DNA of 58,550 bases from Phyllobacterium sp. OV277 (GCF_900104355.1 NZ_FNIY01000015.1:1-58550), one strand, 5' to 3'; positions 1 to 8,718 are shown, counted from the stretch's first letter. Numbers and translations: made by a program. Notes: generated from the letters alone by a model not told the origin.

Positions 1-512
1 ATGGCGGTCATCACAAGGGTGACGACAACATAGGGTTCACTGCGCCAGAAACTGTTGAAATAGGTGGTGGCTGCCAAGGCAACCAGCGCAACCGCCGTGG
101 CCGCTATCAGATAGCGCGGCCCATACCGCAACCCGTTGCCGACAGTAACCCATAATACCATCGCAAACACCGGTGCAGTGATTGCTCCGCCGACAGCCAT
201 TGCAAACGTCATCGCCAGATAGTCGTTGGACATGGCAAAGATGCGGCGTTTTAGGTTGTAACCGGGCCGTTTTACGATGTTGTGAAGCAGGAGCCAGGAA
301 ACGGGAATGTAAAAGACGGAGTAGATGAGCAGCGCTATGGTAACCGTATTCAACTCGCGCTCGCTCGCGGAAAGTGCGATTATGATATAGGTTGCAATGA
401 ACGGGACTGTAACGATGCGCGATATTGCCTGGCCGCGTTCCGCATCATATTGGCTTCCTCTGTTATCAGCATAAGACGCTATTTTCCCGAAAAGGCTGTT
501 CACCCAGCTCAT
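1..512 (-). CDS. RpfC-like hybrid sensor histidine kinase, N-terminal membrane part (cut by window edge)
   Basis: An open frame runs off the left edge; only about 170 N-terminal residues are visible. It begins MSWVNSLFGKIASYADNR and holds several hydrophobic segments, then the stretch WVTVGNGLRYGPRYL. That motif resembles the membrane input domain of RpfC-type sensors (N-G-x-R-Y-G-x-R-Y-L), which in known members sense diffusible fatty-acid signals and pass phosphate through attached kinase, receiver and Hpt domains. None of those downstream domains is in the window, so the kinase call is inferred from the input domain. The ATG at 512 follows an AAGGGG ribosome-binding site at good spacing; an in-frame ATG at 554 would add 14 residues. 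Confidence 0.6.
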   Translation of the reverse strand, partial: MSWVNSLFGKIASYADNRGSQYDAERGQAISRIVTVPFIATYIIIALSASERELNTVTIALLIYSVFYIPVSWLLLHNIVKRPGYNLKRRIFAMSNDYLAMTFAMAVGGAITAPVFAMVLWVTVGNGLRYGPRYLIAATAVALVALAATTYFNSFWRSEPYVVVTLVMTA

Positions 513-746
513 ATTTGTGCCCCTTGCCCATAGTTCCCCGATTGAATGTATCATTTCAGCCAATCGACAGACAGTCCTCGCTGAGGTGGTGCGGCGGTAA
601 TCGCAAGTGCGACTGTCTTCCGCCATCTGTCGCTTTATCTGATGATTTTTCCCAGGAGGAGGGCTATGGCCAGAAGAAGAACATGGCTTGCAAAACTCTG
701 AATAGAGTAGGCAGCAAGCCACAACCGGAATCACCGAAAAGTCTGT

Positions 747-820
747 TGGAGCGGGTGAAGGGAATCGAACCCTCGTATGCAGCTTGGGAAGCTGCCGTTC
801 TACCATTGAACTACACCCGC
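747..820 (-). tRNA. tRNA-Gly (anticodon CCC)
   Basis: Read on the minus strand, the sequence folds into a full cloverleaf. The acceptor arms GCGGGTG and CACCCGC pair, the anticodon stem GCAGC/GCTGC closes a TTCCCAA loop, and the T-loop is GGTTCGATTCC. The loop gives anticodon CCC (glycine GGG codons). The 3' CCA is encoded at 747-749. The gene stands alone between the sensor kinase and a small membrane protein, with a tetranucleotide repeat just upstream of its 5' end. Confidence 0.95.
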
Positions 821-840
821 CTATCTCGCTCGAGCCGTGC

Positions 841-866
841 CAGACAGACAGACAGACAGACAGACA
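841..866. repeat. Tetranucleotide microsatellite (CAGA)x6.5
   Basis: Six and a half perfect tandem copies of CAGA. The tract lies 21 to 46 nt upstream of the mature 5' end of tRNA-Gly, where the -35 element and spacer of the tRNA promoter would be expected. Slipped-strand changes in copy number would alter promoter spacing; that effect is inference. Confidence 0.9.
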
Positions 867-936
867 ATCGAAATCAAAAGCAGACGAGACCGATAGTCAA
901 CCCGATTCGCTGATCATGCTGCAAACTATCTGTATA

Positions 937-1245
937 TCAGCCCCTGCGCATCCGCCCGGTCACGACAGCCACACCAAGTCCTATCCAACCCAGCACTGCA
1001 ATCAGCAGGACAGGTGCGGCAGGGATCATCAACCAGCCCATCACACCCATCGTATAGAGCGTGTCGCCGATATCCATGCCGCCCAAAAGGCAGGGATGAA
1101 CACTGCCCTCATCCACTGTGCAGCCAAGCGTTGTGGCGATCGCGTAGGTCGCCAATACTGAAAACAATGGCAGCAGAGCAATGATAGTGATGACCGTCAG
1201 GAGGATGACAAGGAGGCGTCGTTTGGACTGGGGCTGCTGGGGCAT
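937..1245 (-). CDS. Small two-span membrane protein, unknown function
   Basis: A 102-residue protein with a basic start (QSKRRLL), one hydrophobic helix at about residues 11-37, a short loop with two cysteines (CTVDEGSVHPC) and a glycine-rich second helix at about 70-93, ending in TGRMRRG. The loop between the helices is probably outside the membrane, and its two cysteines could form a disulfide. I recognise no functional family. It is monocistronic, downstream of and in the same direction as dcd. Helix placement and basic flanks support a real gene. Confidence 0.7.
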   Translation of the reverse strand: MPQQPQSKRRLLVILLTVITIIALLPLFSVLATYAIATTLGCTVDEGSVHPCLLGGMDIGDTLYTMGVMGWLMIPAAPVLLIAVLGWIGLGVAVVTGRMRRG

Positions 1246-1326
1246 TGCGAATATCCAGTTCTTTCAGGGAAATCCGTTATGCATATCAGCCTCTGCCAAA
1301 CCAAAGTTTTGTCAATCAGTGACTGC

Positions 1327-2421
1327 TCACGACCGGAAATGTTTGGAGAGTTTCAGGCCCTGCGCCTGATAGTTCGAGCCGAGATCGGTGCCATAAAGAG
1401 CTTTCGGCCGCTCCAGCATGTGTTCATAGATGAGGCGGCCAACAATCTGGCCATGCTCCAGAATGAATGGCACCTCATGGCTGCGCACTTCGAGCACCGC
1501 GCGGCTGCCCGTGCCTCCCGCTGCGGTGTGGCCAAACCCCGGATCAAAGAACCCGGCATAGTGAACGCGGAACTCACCCACCAGCGGATCGAACGGCGTC
1601 ATCTCGGCTGCGTAGAGTGGCGGCACATGCACAGCCTCACGCGATACGAGAATATAAAATTCATCCGGATCGAGCACCAGTTCGCGCGCGCCGCGATCAT
1701 GGATCGGCTCCCAGAAATCGAAAAGGTCGTGGGCACCGCGCTTGTCAACATCCACCACGCCGGTGTGATGCTTGCCGCGATAGCCAACAAGACCGTTCTT
1801 GTCGCCGGTCAGATCAATAGACAGGGCGATACCGCCGCCTGAAATGTTCGGCGTATCGGAAGCAACCAGCGTTTCATTTTTATGCAGCGCGGTCAGTTCC
1901 GTCTCATCAAGCTGCGCCCGGCCCGTGCGAAAACGTATCTGGGACAGGCGCGAGCCGACACGCGCAACAATCGGAAAAGTTCGGGGGCTCACTTCAAGAT
2001 AGATAGGGCCGTGATATCCCGCGGGCACCTTGTCGAATTCCTGAGCGCCATCGACGATAACGCGGGTAAAAATATCAAGACGGCCAGTGGAACTCTTAGG
2101 GTTGGCCGATGCCGAAACGCCCGCAGGCAGAGCAAGGCTTTCCAGCAGCGGGACAATATAGACACAGCCGGTTTCAAGCACTGCACCTTGGCTAAGGTCA
2201 ATCTCATGCAGCTTCAGCTTTTCCAGCTTGTTGATAACCGGGGTTCCCGGTCCTGGCATGAAGCTGGCGCGCACACGATAGGCTTTCGTGCCAAGCCGCA
2301 AATCGAGACTGGCTGGCTGAATTTGATCGGCATCGAAATCCCGTTCGGTTTTCAGCGCACCGGCCTGATGCAATGCCCTGATGCCACTATCCGCCAGAAT
2401 GCCCGCTTCATGTATACTCAT
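1327..2421 (-). CDS. dcd: 2'-deoxycytidine 5'-triphosphate deaminase (long rhizobial type)
   Basis: Deaminates dCTP to dUTP in the cytosol, feeding dTTP synthesis. The N-terminal block GILADSGIRAL followed by DADQIQPASLDLRLG is the family signature for nucleotide binding (Q-P-A-S-x-D-L-R-L-G). At about 364 residues it is of the long alphaproteobacterial type, with two dUTPase-like halves, not the roughly 190-residue enterobacterial Dcd. The second half contains HYAGFFDPGFGH, typical of the dUTPase fold. I chose the ATG at 2421 (MSIHEAG); a GTG at 2451 would add 10 residues. It is divergent from metZ, with the riboswitch region between them. Confidence 0.9.
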   Translation of the reverse strand: MSIHEAGILADSGIRALHQAGALKTERDFDADQIQPASLDLRLGTKAYRVRASFMPGPGTPVINKLEKLKLHEIDLSQGAVLETGCVYIVPLLESLALPAGVSASANPKSSTGRLDIFTRVIVDGAQEFDKVPAGYHGPIYLEVSPRTFPIVARVGSRLSQIRFRTGRAQLDETELTALHKNETLVASDTPNISGGGIALSIDLTGDKNGLVGYRGKHHTGVVDVDKRGAHDLFDFWEPIHDRGARELVLDPDEFYILVSREAVHVPPLYAAEMTPFDPLVGEFRVHYAGFFDPGFGHTAAGGTGSRAVLEVRSHEVPFILEHGQIVGRLIYEHMLERPKALYGTDLGSNYQAQGLKLSKHFRS

Positions 2422-2512
2422 ATCAACCGCCGCGACCTCACTAAATTTCACAAAAGCTTTAGCGCCTCACCCGATTGACGCAAGCCGCCAAGAGGATTAA
2501 AGCACTTTTATC

Positions 2513-2572
2513 CCGTGGTGATTTGGCCGGCCGGCTTGCAGCCACGTTAAATAATTTGCTAAAAGAGGCCCG
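2513..2572 (+). promoter_or_regulatory. SAM-II riboswitch upstream of metZ
   Basis: The leader matches the alphaproteobacterial SAM-II (metA RNA) consensus closely. The first stem strand CCCGTGGTGATTTG is followed by CCGGCTTGCAGCCACG, which re-pairs to form the H-type pseudoknot, and then by the conserved GTTAAAT and GCTAAAAGAGG segments. S-adenosylmethionine binding is known to lower expression of methionine genes behind this motif. It lies about 75-135 nt before the metZ start, which fits feedback control of methionine synthesis. Confidence 0.93.
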
Positions 2573-2579
2573 GTCTCGT

Positions 2580-2615
2580 CCGGCCTTTTTGCGATTCCCG
2601 CAAGGCCGGTTTTTT
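2580..2615 (+). terminator. Intrinsic terminator in the metZ leader
   Basis: CCGGCCTT and AAGGCCGG form a perfect 8-bp stem extended by inner pairing, directly followed by six T residues. It sits just after the SAM-II aptamer and before the metZ ATG. An upstream GGCCCGG at about 2567-2574 could pair with the GGCC-containing stem and act as an anti-terminator. This suggests premature termination as the riboswitch output, though the switching itself is inferred. Confidence 0.8.
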
Positions 2616-2646
2616 ATTGGCCAGATTCTGGCAGATTGAGAAGACG

Positions 2647-3834
2647 ATGACCACAACCCGCAAGCTGCGCCCCGCGACACAACTCGTTCATGCCGGAACC
2701 CTGCGCTCCGGTTTCGGTGAAACATCGGAAGCCCTCTTCCTCACTCAGGGCTTTGTCTATGACAGCGCCGAAGCCGCTGAAGCCCGCTTCAAGGGCGAAG
2801 AACCCGGTTTCATCTATTCACGCTATGCCAACCCGACCACCGACATGTTCGAAAAGCGCATGTGTGCCCTTGAGGGCGCGGAAGATGCCCGCGCCACTGC
2901 TTCCGGCATGGCCGCCGTTGCCGCTTCAATCCTGTGTCAGGTCAAGGCCGGTGATCATGTTCTGGCAGCGCGCGCCCTCTTCGGCTCCTGCCGTTACATT
3001 ATCGAAACGCTCCTGCCGAAATATGGCGTCGATTTCACCTTGATCGACGGTTCGAAGACCGAGAATTGGGAAAAAGCTATCCGCCCGAATACGAAGGCGC
3101 TGTTTCTGGAAAGCCCGACCAATCCAACGCTCGAGATTGTCGATATCGCTGCCGTGGCAAAGATCGCCAATTCTGTCGGCGCCAAGCTGATCGTCGACAA
3201 TGTGTTCGCGACGCCGCTGTTCCAGAAGCCGCTCGAACTTGGGGCGCATATCGTTGTTTACTCGGCAACCAAGCACATTGAGGGTCAGGGACGTTGCCTT
3301 GGCGGCGTTATCCTTTCCGACAAGAAATGGATCGACGAAAATCTGCACGAATATTTCCGCCACACGGGTCCGGGCCTCAGCCCCTTCAACTCATGGATCA
3401 TGCTGAAAGGTCTAGAGACCTTGCCGGTGCGCGTGCGTCAGCAAACGGAAAGCGCGGCAAAGATTGCCGATTTCCTCGCCGATCATCCGGCAATTGCCAA
3501 GGTGATTTACCCCGGCCGTGCCGACCATCCGCAGGCCGATATCATTGCAAAGCAGATGACAGGCGGTTCAACTCTTGTTGCGTTTGAACTGAAGGGCGGG
3601 AAGAAAGCGGCTTTCGATTTCGAAAATGGCCTGGAAGTGGTGCGAATTTCCAACAATCTCGGGGATTCGAAAAGTCTCATCACTCATCCCGCGACAACCA
3701 CTCATAAAAACCTTACAGATGAAGCGCGCGCAGAACTGGGCATTTCGGATGGGCTGTTGCGTCTGTCCGTCGGCCTTGAAGACGCCGATGATCTGATCGA
3801 GGATTTTGACACCGCCCTCAAGGCAGCCAAATAA
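2647..3834 (+). CDS. metZ: O-succinylhomoserine sulfhydrylase
   Basis: A PLP-dependent Cys/Met-metabolism enzyme that makes homocysteine from O-succinylhomoserine and sulfide in the cytosol. It begins MTTTRKLRPATQLVHAGTLRS. Family marks include YSRYANPTTDMFEKRMCALEG, the PLP-ring region TASGMAAV, the cofactor aspartate in IVDNVFATPLFQKP, and the lysine loop YSATKHIEGQGR. Length (395 residues) is normal. The ATG at 2647 is preferred over the upstream start at 2617, because that extension would lie right against the leader terminator. Control by the upstream SAM-II element is expected, and a strong terminator follows the gene. Confidence 0.93.
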   Translation: MTTTRKLRPATQLVHAGTLRSGFGETSEALFLTQGFVYDSAEAAEARFKGEEPGFIYSRYANPTTDMFEKRMCALEGAEDARATASGMAAVAASILCQVKAGDHVLAARALFGSCRYIIETLLPKYGVDFTLIDGSKTENWEKAIRPNTKALFLESPTNPTLEIVDIAAVAKIANSVGAKLIVDNVFATPLFQKPLELGAHIVVYSATKHIEGQGRCLGGVILSDKKWIDENLHEYFRHTGPGLSPFNSWIMLKGLETLPVRVRQQTESAAKIADFLADHPAIAKVIYPGRADHPQADIIAKQMTGGSTLVAFELKGGKKAAFDFENGLEVVRISNNLGDSKSLITHPATTTHKNLTDEARAELGISDGLLRLSVGLEDADDLIEDFDTALKAAK

Positions 3835-3847
3835 GCCACTGCCGATG

Positions 3848-3877
3848 CCGCACTGAAACCAATTTCAGTGCGGTTTT
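3848..3877 (+). terminator. Rho-independent terminator after metZ
   Basis: CCGCACTGAAA and TTTCAGTGCGG form a perfect 11-bp stem around a 4-nt loop, followed by TTTT. It lies 14 nt after the metZ stop codon and insulates apaG from metZ. Confidence 0.9.
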
Positions 3878-4003
3878 GGTATATTTAAGTATAAATTTTG
3901 AGATAATATTGAATATTCACATTAATTTTAACCAACTTTATGTATTGTAATGGTTGACGTAATGGCTGCGACCCGCAATATCAGTGGTGAAACAAGGTTT
4001 ATT

Positions 4004-4396
4004 ATGTATCGCGCCGTTACCCGTGACATTGAAGTTGTCGTAGAACCATTCTATCTGGAGGAGCAGTCCAATCCGGAAGAGAACAGATATGTCTGGGGAT
4101 ATCGGATTACGATTGCCAATGAATCCGATGGGACTGTTCAATTGCGGGCCCGTTATTGGAAAATTACCGATGGAAACGGTCAGATCGAGGAAATTCGTGG
4201 ACCGGGTGTGATTGGCGAACAACCGGTGCTCAATCCCGGCGACTCATTTCAATATTCATCGGGCTGCCCTCTGACGACAACCTCTGGTGTTATGGTCGGG
4301 CGCTACTCCATGGAAACCGAGGCCGGAAAATTGTTCGATATCGAGATTCCGGCTTTTTCGCTTGATTTGCCAGACCAATTGCGGACATTGAATTAA
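4004..4396 (+). CDS. apaG: ApaG family protein
   Basis: A 130-residue ApaG/DUF525 protein with a fibronectin-like beta fold. Typical features are [22 protein letters not shown] at the start, [41 protein letters not shown] and the glycine-rich end of the fold ([11 protein letters not shown]). The family was linked genetically to Co2+ resistance and Ap4A metabolism in enterobacteria; its molecular role is not settled. The ATG at 4004 follows AAGG and matches the usual family start, so an upstream GTG/ATG extension from 3950 is rejected. It stands downstream of the metZ terminator and has its own transcription start region. Confidence 0.9.
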   Translation: MYRAVTRDIEVVVEPFYLEEQSNPEENRYVWGYRITIANESDGTVQLRARYWKITDGNGQIEEIRGPGVIGEQPVLNPGDSFQYSSGCPLTTTSGVMVGRYSMETEAGKLFDIEIPAFSLDLPDQLRTLN

Positions 4397-4471
4397 CTAT
4401 CGACCAAGCGGTTTGATTTATAGCGCAGTCGTTTTAAGCGCCATTTTTGACAAGCAAGAGTGCATGAGCTG

Positions 4472-4780
4472 ATGACCACCCAAACTGAAATACCCTATGT
4501 GAAGGCGCTTGCCTGTTCCATTGTCACTTTTGCGGTCGGTTTTGGTGCGCTGCTTATGGGGTATGCTCTGCCAAGCATTCAAGCCGGAAAAGCCGGCATA
4601 CCGGAACTGCTGGCGCTGGCGCTCGTTCCGGGCCTTGTTGTCGGGCTGTTCGCCAAGCGGTCGGTCAAGCCATGGCCATTATGGTTGATCATCAGTGCAT
4701 TTATCGTGCTGCTCATCGTCGTCACCGTTGCTCACGAGGCACTGGTTTCCTGGCGGATGACCAACGGAATGCAGCAATAG
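4472..4780 (+). CDS. Small integral membrane protein, unknown function
   Basis: About 102 residues with three predicted hydrophobic segments: residues 10-33 (ALACSIVTFAVGFGALLMGY), 45-60 (ELLALALVPGLVVGLF) and 70-92 (PLWLIISAFIVLLIVV). A short amphipathic loop (AKRSVKPWP) lies between the second and third. I recognise no family. It follows apaG by about 75 nt in the same direction and converges on the PhnA-like gene. A GTG at 4460 is an alternative start. Confidence 0.65.
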   Translation: MTTQTEIPYVKALACSIVTFAVGFGALLMGYALPSIQAGKAGIPELLALALVPGLVVGLFAKRSVKPWPLWLIISAFIVLLIVVTVAHEALVSWRMTNGMQQ

Positions 4781-4819
4781 CGAATATCGGAATGGGCGAT
4801 GCGTGACAGCGCCAGTTCG

Positions 4820-5032
4820 CTAGGCTTTCCTGACGAATTCTGTTCTGAGAACCAAGCCCTTGACCTGCTTGGTGTTGCATTCGACTTCGCCTTCACGGCC
4901 ATTCAGACGAATGTTCTTGACAAGCGTGCCACGCTTGATTGTTTCAGATGTCCCCTTGACCTTGAGATCCTTGATCAAAGTGACTGAATCGCCATCCTGA
5001 AGCTCGTTTCCGTTGCTGTCACGTACTTCCAT
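4820..5032 (-). CDS. PhnA/YjdM C-terminal domain protein
   Basis: A 70-residue protein, MEVRDSNGNELQDGDSVTLIKDLKVKG onward, ending GLVLRTEFVRKA. It matches the SH3-like C-terminal domain of PhnA/YjdM proteins (D-S-N-G-N-x-L-x-D-G-D-S-V-x-x-I-K-D-L-K-V-K-G) but has no N-terminal zinc ribbon. Despite the historical name, YjdM proteins are not phosphonate enzymes, and the role is unknown. Short single-domain versions are usual in rhizobia. Translation could also start upstream at 5116, but that extension overlaps hslO and looks non-coding. Confidence 0.8.
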   Translation of the reverse strand: MEVRDSNGNELQDGDSVTLIKDLKVKGTSETIKRGTLVKNIRLNGREGEVECNTKQVKGLVLRTEFVRKA

Positions 5033-5078
5033 AATGGCGATCCTTATTGCCGGGGGCGCTCGCGCGCCTGAGGAAAAA

Positions 5079-6089
5079 TCAGTTCTTTGGCAGGAATTCT
5101 GCTGGGTCGAACTCATATTGAGTGGAGCAGAATTCGCATGTTACGCTGATCTTGCCATCTTCAATGCTGTCAGTGATCTCTTCAGCGGTGAAACCGGAAA
5201 GAACACCCGCAATCTTGTCACGCGAGCACGAGCAATCGTCATTGACCGGGACCGCGTCAAATACACGGACACCGCGCTCGTGAAACAAACGATAGAGCAG
5301 CCTTTCAGCCCCGACTTGCGGATCGGTCAGTTCCGAGCTTTCGATGGTGGCGACCAAAGCCTTTACTTCGCTCCAGTCATCATCTTCGTCGAATTCTTCA
5401 TCATCCTGATCAGCGTTGGGCGCATCACCAGCCGGAAGATCGCGCTGGCGAATACGCAGCTCGGATTGCGGCAAAAACTGCACGATCAAGCCACCAGCAC
5501 GCCATTGTTCAACGGGCTTACCGTCCTCGCCGCGCTCGATAAGCTTGGCGACCGATAGACGGATATCCGTCGGGATCTGTTCCGACTGGCGGAAATATGT
5601 CTTGGCGATCTCCTCCAGATTGGAGCCGTCAAGCGCAACAATGCCCTGGTAGCGCTGGGTGTATTCGCCCTGATCAACTGTCAGCGCGAGTGTTCCGGTG
5701 CCCATCAACTGTTCGGGAGACAGCTCATTTGCAGCAATTGCCTCGGCCAAACGGTCCTCGTCGTAACGGGCGTAGGCACGTACTGAATTGGGCGTACGAA
5801 AGTCGACAACAAGCATGTCGACAGGTCCATCGGACTGCGACTGAAAAATGAACTTGCCATCAAACTTCAACGACGTTCCCAAAAGAACGGTCAGGACAAT
5901 GGCTTCCGCCAGCAACTTTGCCACCGGCTCGGGATAGTTGTGACGGCTGAGAATATCATCCAGCGTTGCACCCAGTTGCACGGCGCGGCCACGGGCGTCG
6001 AGCGCCTCGACCTGAAACGGAACAACGGCGTCGTCCCCGGCGAAAACATATTCGTCAGGGCGATTGGCAATGTCAGACATATCAGACAC
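5079..6089 (-). CDS. hslO: Redox-regulated chaperone Hsp33
   Basis: Cytosolic holdase activated by oxidation. The N-terminal core domain is present ([24 protein letters not shown], typical of Hsp33). The C-terminal redox switch has [14 protein letters not shown] and [10 protein letters not shown], the four zinc-binding cysteines in CxC...CxxC spacing. An acidic insert ([13 protein letters not shown], about residues 230-242) separates the domains. Length (336) fits alphaproteobacterial members. It is the last gene of argD-argF-hslO and overlaps argF by 8 nt, so translational coupling is likely. Confidence 0.93.
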   Translation of the reverse strand: MSDMSDIANRPDEYVFAGDDAVVPFQVEALDARGRAVQLGATLDDILSRHNYPEPVAKLLAEAIVLTVLLGTSLKFDGKFIFQSQSDGPVDMLVVDFRTPNSVRAYARYDEDRLAEAIAANELSPEQLMGTGTLALTVDQGEYTQRYQGIVALDGSNLEEIAKTYFRQSEQIPTDIRLSVAKLIERGEDGKPVEQWRAGGLIVQFLPQSELRIRQRDLPAGDAPNADQDDEEFDEDDDWSEVKALVATIESSELTDPQVGAERLLYRLFHERGVRVFDAVPVNDDCSCSRDKIAGVLSGFTAEEITDSIEDGKISVTCEFCSTQYEFDPAEFLPKN

Positions 6090-7020
6090 TCGGGCGACCT
6101 CCTTCGAGACACCAGGCTAGAATTGCTTTTTGCGCATGCAATCGATTTTCAGCCTCATCAAAAACAACGGAATGGGGTCCGTCAATGACTGAATCCGTCA
6201 CCTCTTCACCGCGATGCGCTGGCAGGCAGTGCATAAACAGCGCATCGGGGTGCGCATGCTTCAACAAAGCATCATTGACCTGATAGGGCATGAATACATT
6301 GTGACCGCGCGCGCGGCCTTCCTGACCCATCGAAACCCATGTATCAGTGACGATGCAGTCGACGCCCTCGACCGCGGCAATCGGATCGGTCGTCAGCCTG
6401 ACATTGCCACCGGCACTCTTGGCCCATGCAAGATATTTGCTTTCCGGCTCGCTGCCATCAGGCGTGGCAATGTTGAGGTTGAAATCAAAACGTGCAGCAG
6501 CTTCCACAAGCGAGTGCAACACGTTGTTGCCGTCACCCGTCCATGCGAATGTCTTGCCCTTGACCGGGCCACGATGTTCTTCAAACGTCATGATATCAGC
6601 CATGATCTGACAAGGATGTGTGTCATCCGTCAGGGCATTGATCACAGGCACGGTGGCGTTCTCGGCCATTTCCGTCAACCGGTCATGGGTCGTTGTGCGC
6701 ATCATGATGATATCGACATAGCGCGAGAGCACCTTTGCCGTATCGGCGATGGTCTCGCTACGGCCGAGCTGCATTTCCGACCCCGTGAGCATGATGGTTT
6801 CGCCACCGAGCTGGCGCATACCAACATCAAAGGAAACGCGGGTACGTGTCGAAGGCTTGTCGAAAATCATCGCAAGCACCTTGCCTGCGAAGGGTTTTTC
6901 GATGTTGCCTGCCTTGAGCCGGTTCTTGCGCGCACGTGCGTCATCCAAGATCGTACGCAACACACCAGAAGAAAGCGCCGAAATATCCGTGAAGTGACGG
7001 AGGTCCTGCTTGATTGTCAT
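6082..7020 (-). CDS. argF: Ornithine carbamoyltransferase
   Basis: Makes citrulline from ornithine and carbamoyl phosphate in arginine synthesis. Visible signatures are the carbamoyl-phosphate loop STRTR at residues 57-61, HPCQ at 135-138, the ornithine-side DTWVSMGQE and the catalytic [11 protein letters not shown] near the C-terminus. Length (312) is normal. It starts 9 nt after argD ends and overlaps hslO, so the three genes form one transcript. Confidence 0.95.
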   Translation of the reverse strand: MTIKQDLRHFTDISALSSGVLRTILDDARARKNRLKAGNIEKPFAGKVLAMIFDKPSTRTRVSFDVGMRQLGGETIMLTGSEMQLGRSETIADTAKVLSRYVDIIMMRTTTHDRLTEMAENATVPVINALTDDTHPCQIMADIMTFEEHRGPVKGKTFAWTGDGNNVLHSLVEAAARFDFNLNIATPDGSEPESKYLAWAKSAGGNVRLTTDPIAAVEGVDCIVTDTWVSMGQEGRARGHNVFMPYQVNDALLKHAHPDALFMHCLPAHRGEEVTDSVIDGPHSVVFDEAENRLHAQKAILAWCLEGGRPSV

Positions 7021-7029
7021 GACAGTTCC

Positions 7030-8235
7030 CTACGCACTCTTCTGCCGGGCTGTGACCGACAGACGTTCGGCAGCCGCTTCAATCCGCGAAAGAGCCTCGC
7101 GTGCTTCTTCTTCCGTTACGACCAGTGGCGGCAGCAAGCGAACAACGTTGTCACCCGCACCAACAGTCAACAGATGCTCATCGCGCAGGGCCTGCACAAG
7201 CGCTGTGTTTGGAACAACACTCTTGATGCCCATCAACAGACCACGGCCACGCACTTCCGCAACAACTTCCGGGTAGCGATCGGAAATCGAGGCAAGACCC
7301 TGCTTCATGAACAGTGCGATCTGCTGAACATGCTCAAAGAAGCCATCGGCAAGAATGACATCAAGCACCGCGTTGCCTACAGCCATAGCGAGCGGATTGC
7401 CGCCATAGGTCGTGCCATGCACACCTGCCGTCATGCCCTTGGCCGCTTCAGCGGTTGCAAGACAGGCGCCGAGCGGGAAACCGCCGCCAATACCCTTGGC
7501 AACAGCCATGATGTCAGGCGTGATGCCCGACCATTCATAGGCAAAAAATTTGCCCGTACGTCCGACACCAGACTGAACCTCATCGAGGATCAACAGCAGG
7601 CCATTCTCGTCACAAATCTTGCGCAGGCGGCGCAAATCTTCATCGGGAACCGGGCGCACACCGCCCTCACCCTGAATCGGCTCGATCAGGATCGCAGCAG
7701 TCTGCGGACCAATAGCCGCCTTCAGTGCTTTCTCATCGCCAAACGGCACCTGATCGAAACCTGATACTTTTGGGCCGAAACCTTCGAGATATTTTTCCTG
7801 ACCGCCAGCCGCAATTGTAGCCAAGGTACGGCCGTGGAAAGCGCCTTCGAACGTAATGATATGGAACCGCTCGGGGTGGCCATTCACATAATGATAGCGA
7901 CGCGCGGTCTTGATCGCACATTCCAGAGCTTCCGCGCCGGAATTGGTGAAAAAGACTTTGTCGGCAAAGGTGCTGTCAACAAGGCGTTGACCAAGGCGCT
8001 TCTGCCCGGGAATTTCATAAACATTGGACAGATGCCACAGCTTGTCAGCCTGGGTCTTCAGGGTCTCGACAAGATGCGGATGCGAATAGCCGAGCGAATT
8101 GACAGCGATGCCAGCGGCGAAATCGAGATATCGGTCACCGCCCTCGGTAATCAGCCAGACACCCTCTCCTCGCTCAAAGCGCAGATCCGCACGAGCAAAA
8201 GTGTCGTATAGCGGTTGCGCGTTTGCGTCCGTCAT
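7030..8235 (-). CDS. argD: Acetylornithine/succinyldiaminopimelate aminotransferase
   Basis: A class III PLP aminotransferase of arginine (and possibly lysine) synthesis. Visible motifs are [17 protein letters not shown] at about residues 96-112, the GAFHGRT loop, [12 protein letters not shown] with Asp218, and the PLP lysine in [13 protein letters not shown] (Lys247). The ATG at 8235 (MTDANAQ) follows GGAGG; a TTG at 8253 would place that ribosome-binding site inside the gene, so I reject it. 401 residues. First gene of the operon, preceded by an unusual leader with a hairpin and T-run close to the promoter. Confidence 0.94.
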   Translation of the reverse strand: MTDANAQPLYDTFARADLRFERGEGVWLITEGGDRYLDFAAGIAVNSLGYSHPHLVETLKTQADKLWHLSNVYEIPGQKRLGQRLVDSTFADKVFFTNSGAEALECAIKTARRYHYVNGHPERFHIITFEGAFHGRTLATIAAGGQEKYLEGFGPKVSGFDQVPFGDEKALKAAIGPQTAAILIEPIQGEGGVRPVPDEDLRRLRKICDENGLLLILDEVQSGVGRTGKFFAYEWSGITPDIMAVAKGIGGGFPLGACLATAEAAKGMTAGVHGTTYGGNPLAMAVGNAVLDVILADGFFEHVQQIALFMKQGLASISDRYPEVVAEVRGRGLLMGIKSVVPNTALVQALRDEHLLTVGAGDNVVRLLPPLVVTEEEAREALSRIEAAAERLSVTARQKSA

Positions 8236-8305
8236 GTCGTTTCGGGCCTCCAATACCCTATTTGGATCTGCTGTTTGCTAAGATGAAACCGGCAGCGATG
8301 AAATC

Positions 8306-8368
8306 AAAAAGCCGCCCACAAGGGCGGCCTGACGCAGGTAATATCATCATTCAAATTGCAATTGTCAA
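8306..8368 (-). promoter_or_regulatory. argD operon promoter with an early terminator-like hairpin
   Basis: On the minus strand a consensus -35 (TTGACA, 8363-8368) is followed after 17 nt by a -10-like GATATT (8340-8345), so transcription should begin near 8333. Only about 5 nt later lies a perfect 7-bp GC stem, GCCGCCC/GGGCGGC with a 4-nt loop (8311-8328), followed by TTTTT (8306-8310). There is no upstream gene on this strand for it to terminate. It is therefore either an attenuator in the arg leader or the end of an extremely short RNA. The leader to the argD ATG is about 98 nt. Confidence 0.65.
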
Positions 8369-8552
8369 ATAAACACTTCAGAAACCGGGGAGATATTACC
8401 CTTTGCAAAGAACGGTCTTTCCTCAAGTTTTTCAAAACTATAACCATACCGTCATACGGAAAGCGACATGTTCTCAAAGAAATGTCATTTATGCCGCGTT
8501 TCCACGCGCAAGTTGGGGAAAACCCAAAAAAGCATAGCTGCTTCCCACGCCC

Positions 8553-8695
8553 GACTCTTGTCACAGAGTCATCGCATATTGTAGCTTGAGAAACGGAATA
8601 GCTAGATTTCGTGCGGCGGACCTCGTCACCTGGATAGATATAGTATCTGCAATCTGGAGCAATCCAGATGTGAAGGAAGGATTCAGCCTAGAGTC
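8553..8695. promoter_or_regulatory. Cluster of four GANTC (CcrM methylation) sites before gcrA
   Basis: GACTC at 8553, GAGTC at 8566, GATTC at 8680 and GAGTC at 8691 lie within the 170 nt upstream of gcrA. GANTC is the target of the cell-cycle methyltransferase CcrM, and GcrA is known to act at methylated GANTC promoters, so this region may place gcrA under its own or methylation-dependent control. The rest of the intergenic stretch (8370-8550) shows no convincing gene. Confidence 0.6.
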
Positions 8696-8718
8696 CGCAC
8701 AATACGGAGCCAAGGAAG

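Noticed and set aside
282..913. Plus-strand frames of 83 and 162 codons
   Set aside because: They run antisense to the RpfC-like gene and across tRNA-Gly, and have no protein-like features.
6214..7764. A 516-codon plus-strand frame
   Set aside because: It is antisense to argF and argD, both certain genes; its residue make-up (Cys/His/Arg-rich) is that of a shadow frame.
8304..8564. An 86-codon minus-strand frame in the argD-gcrA gap
   Set aside because: It spans the argD promoter and the leader hairpin, and no protein features are seen.
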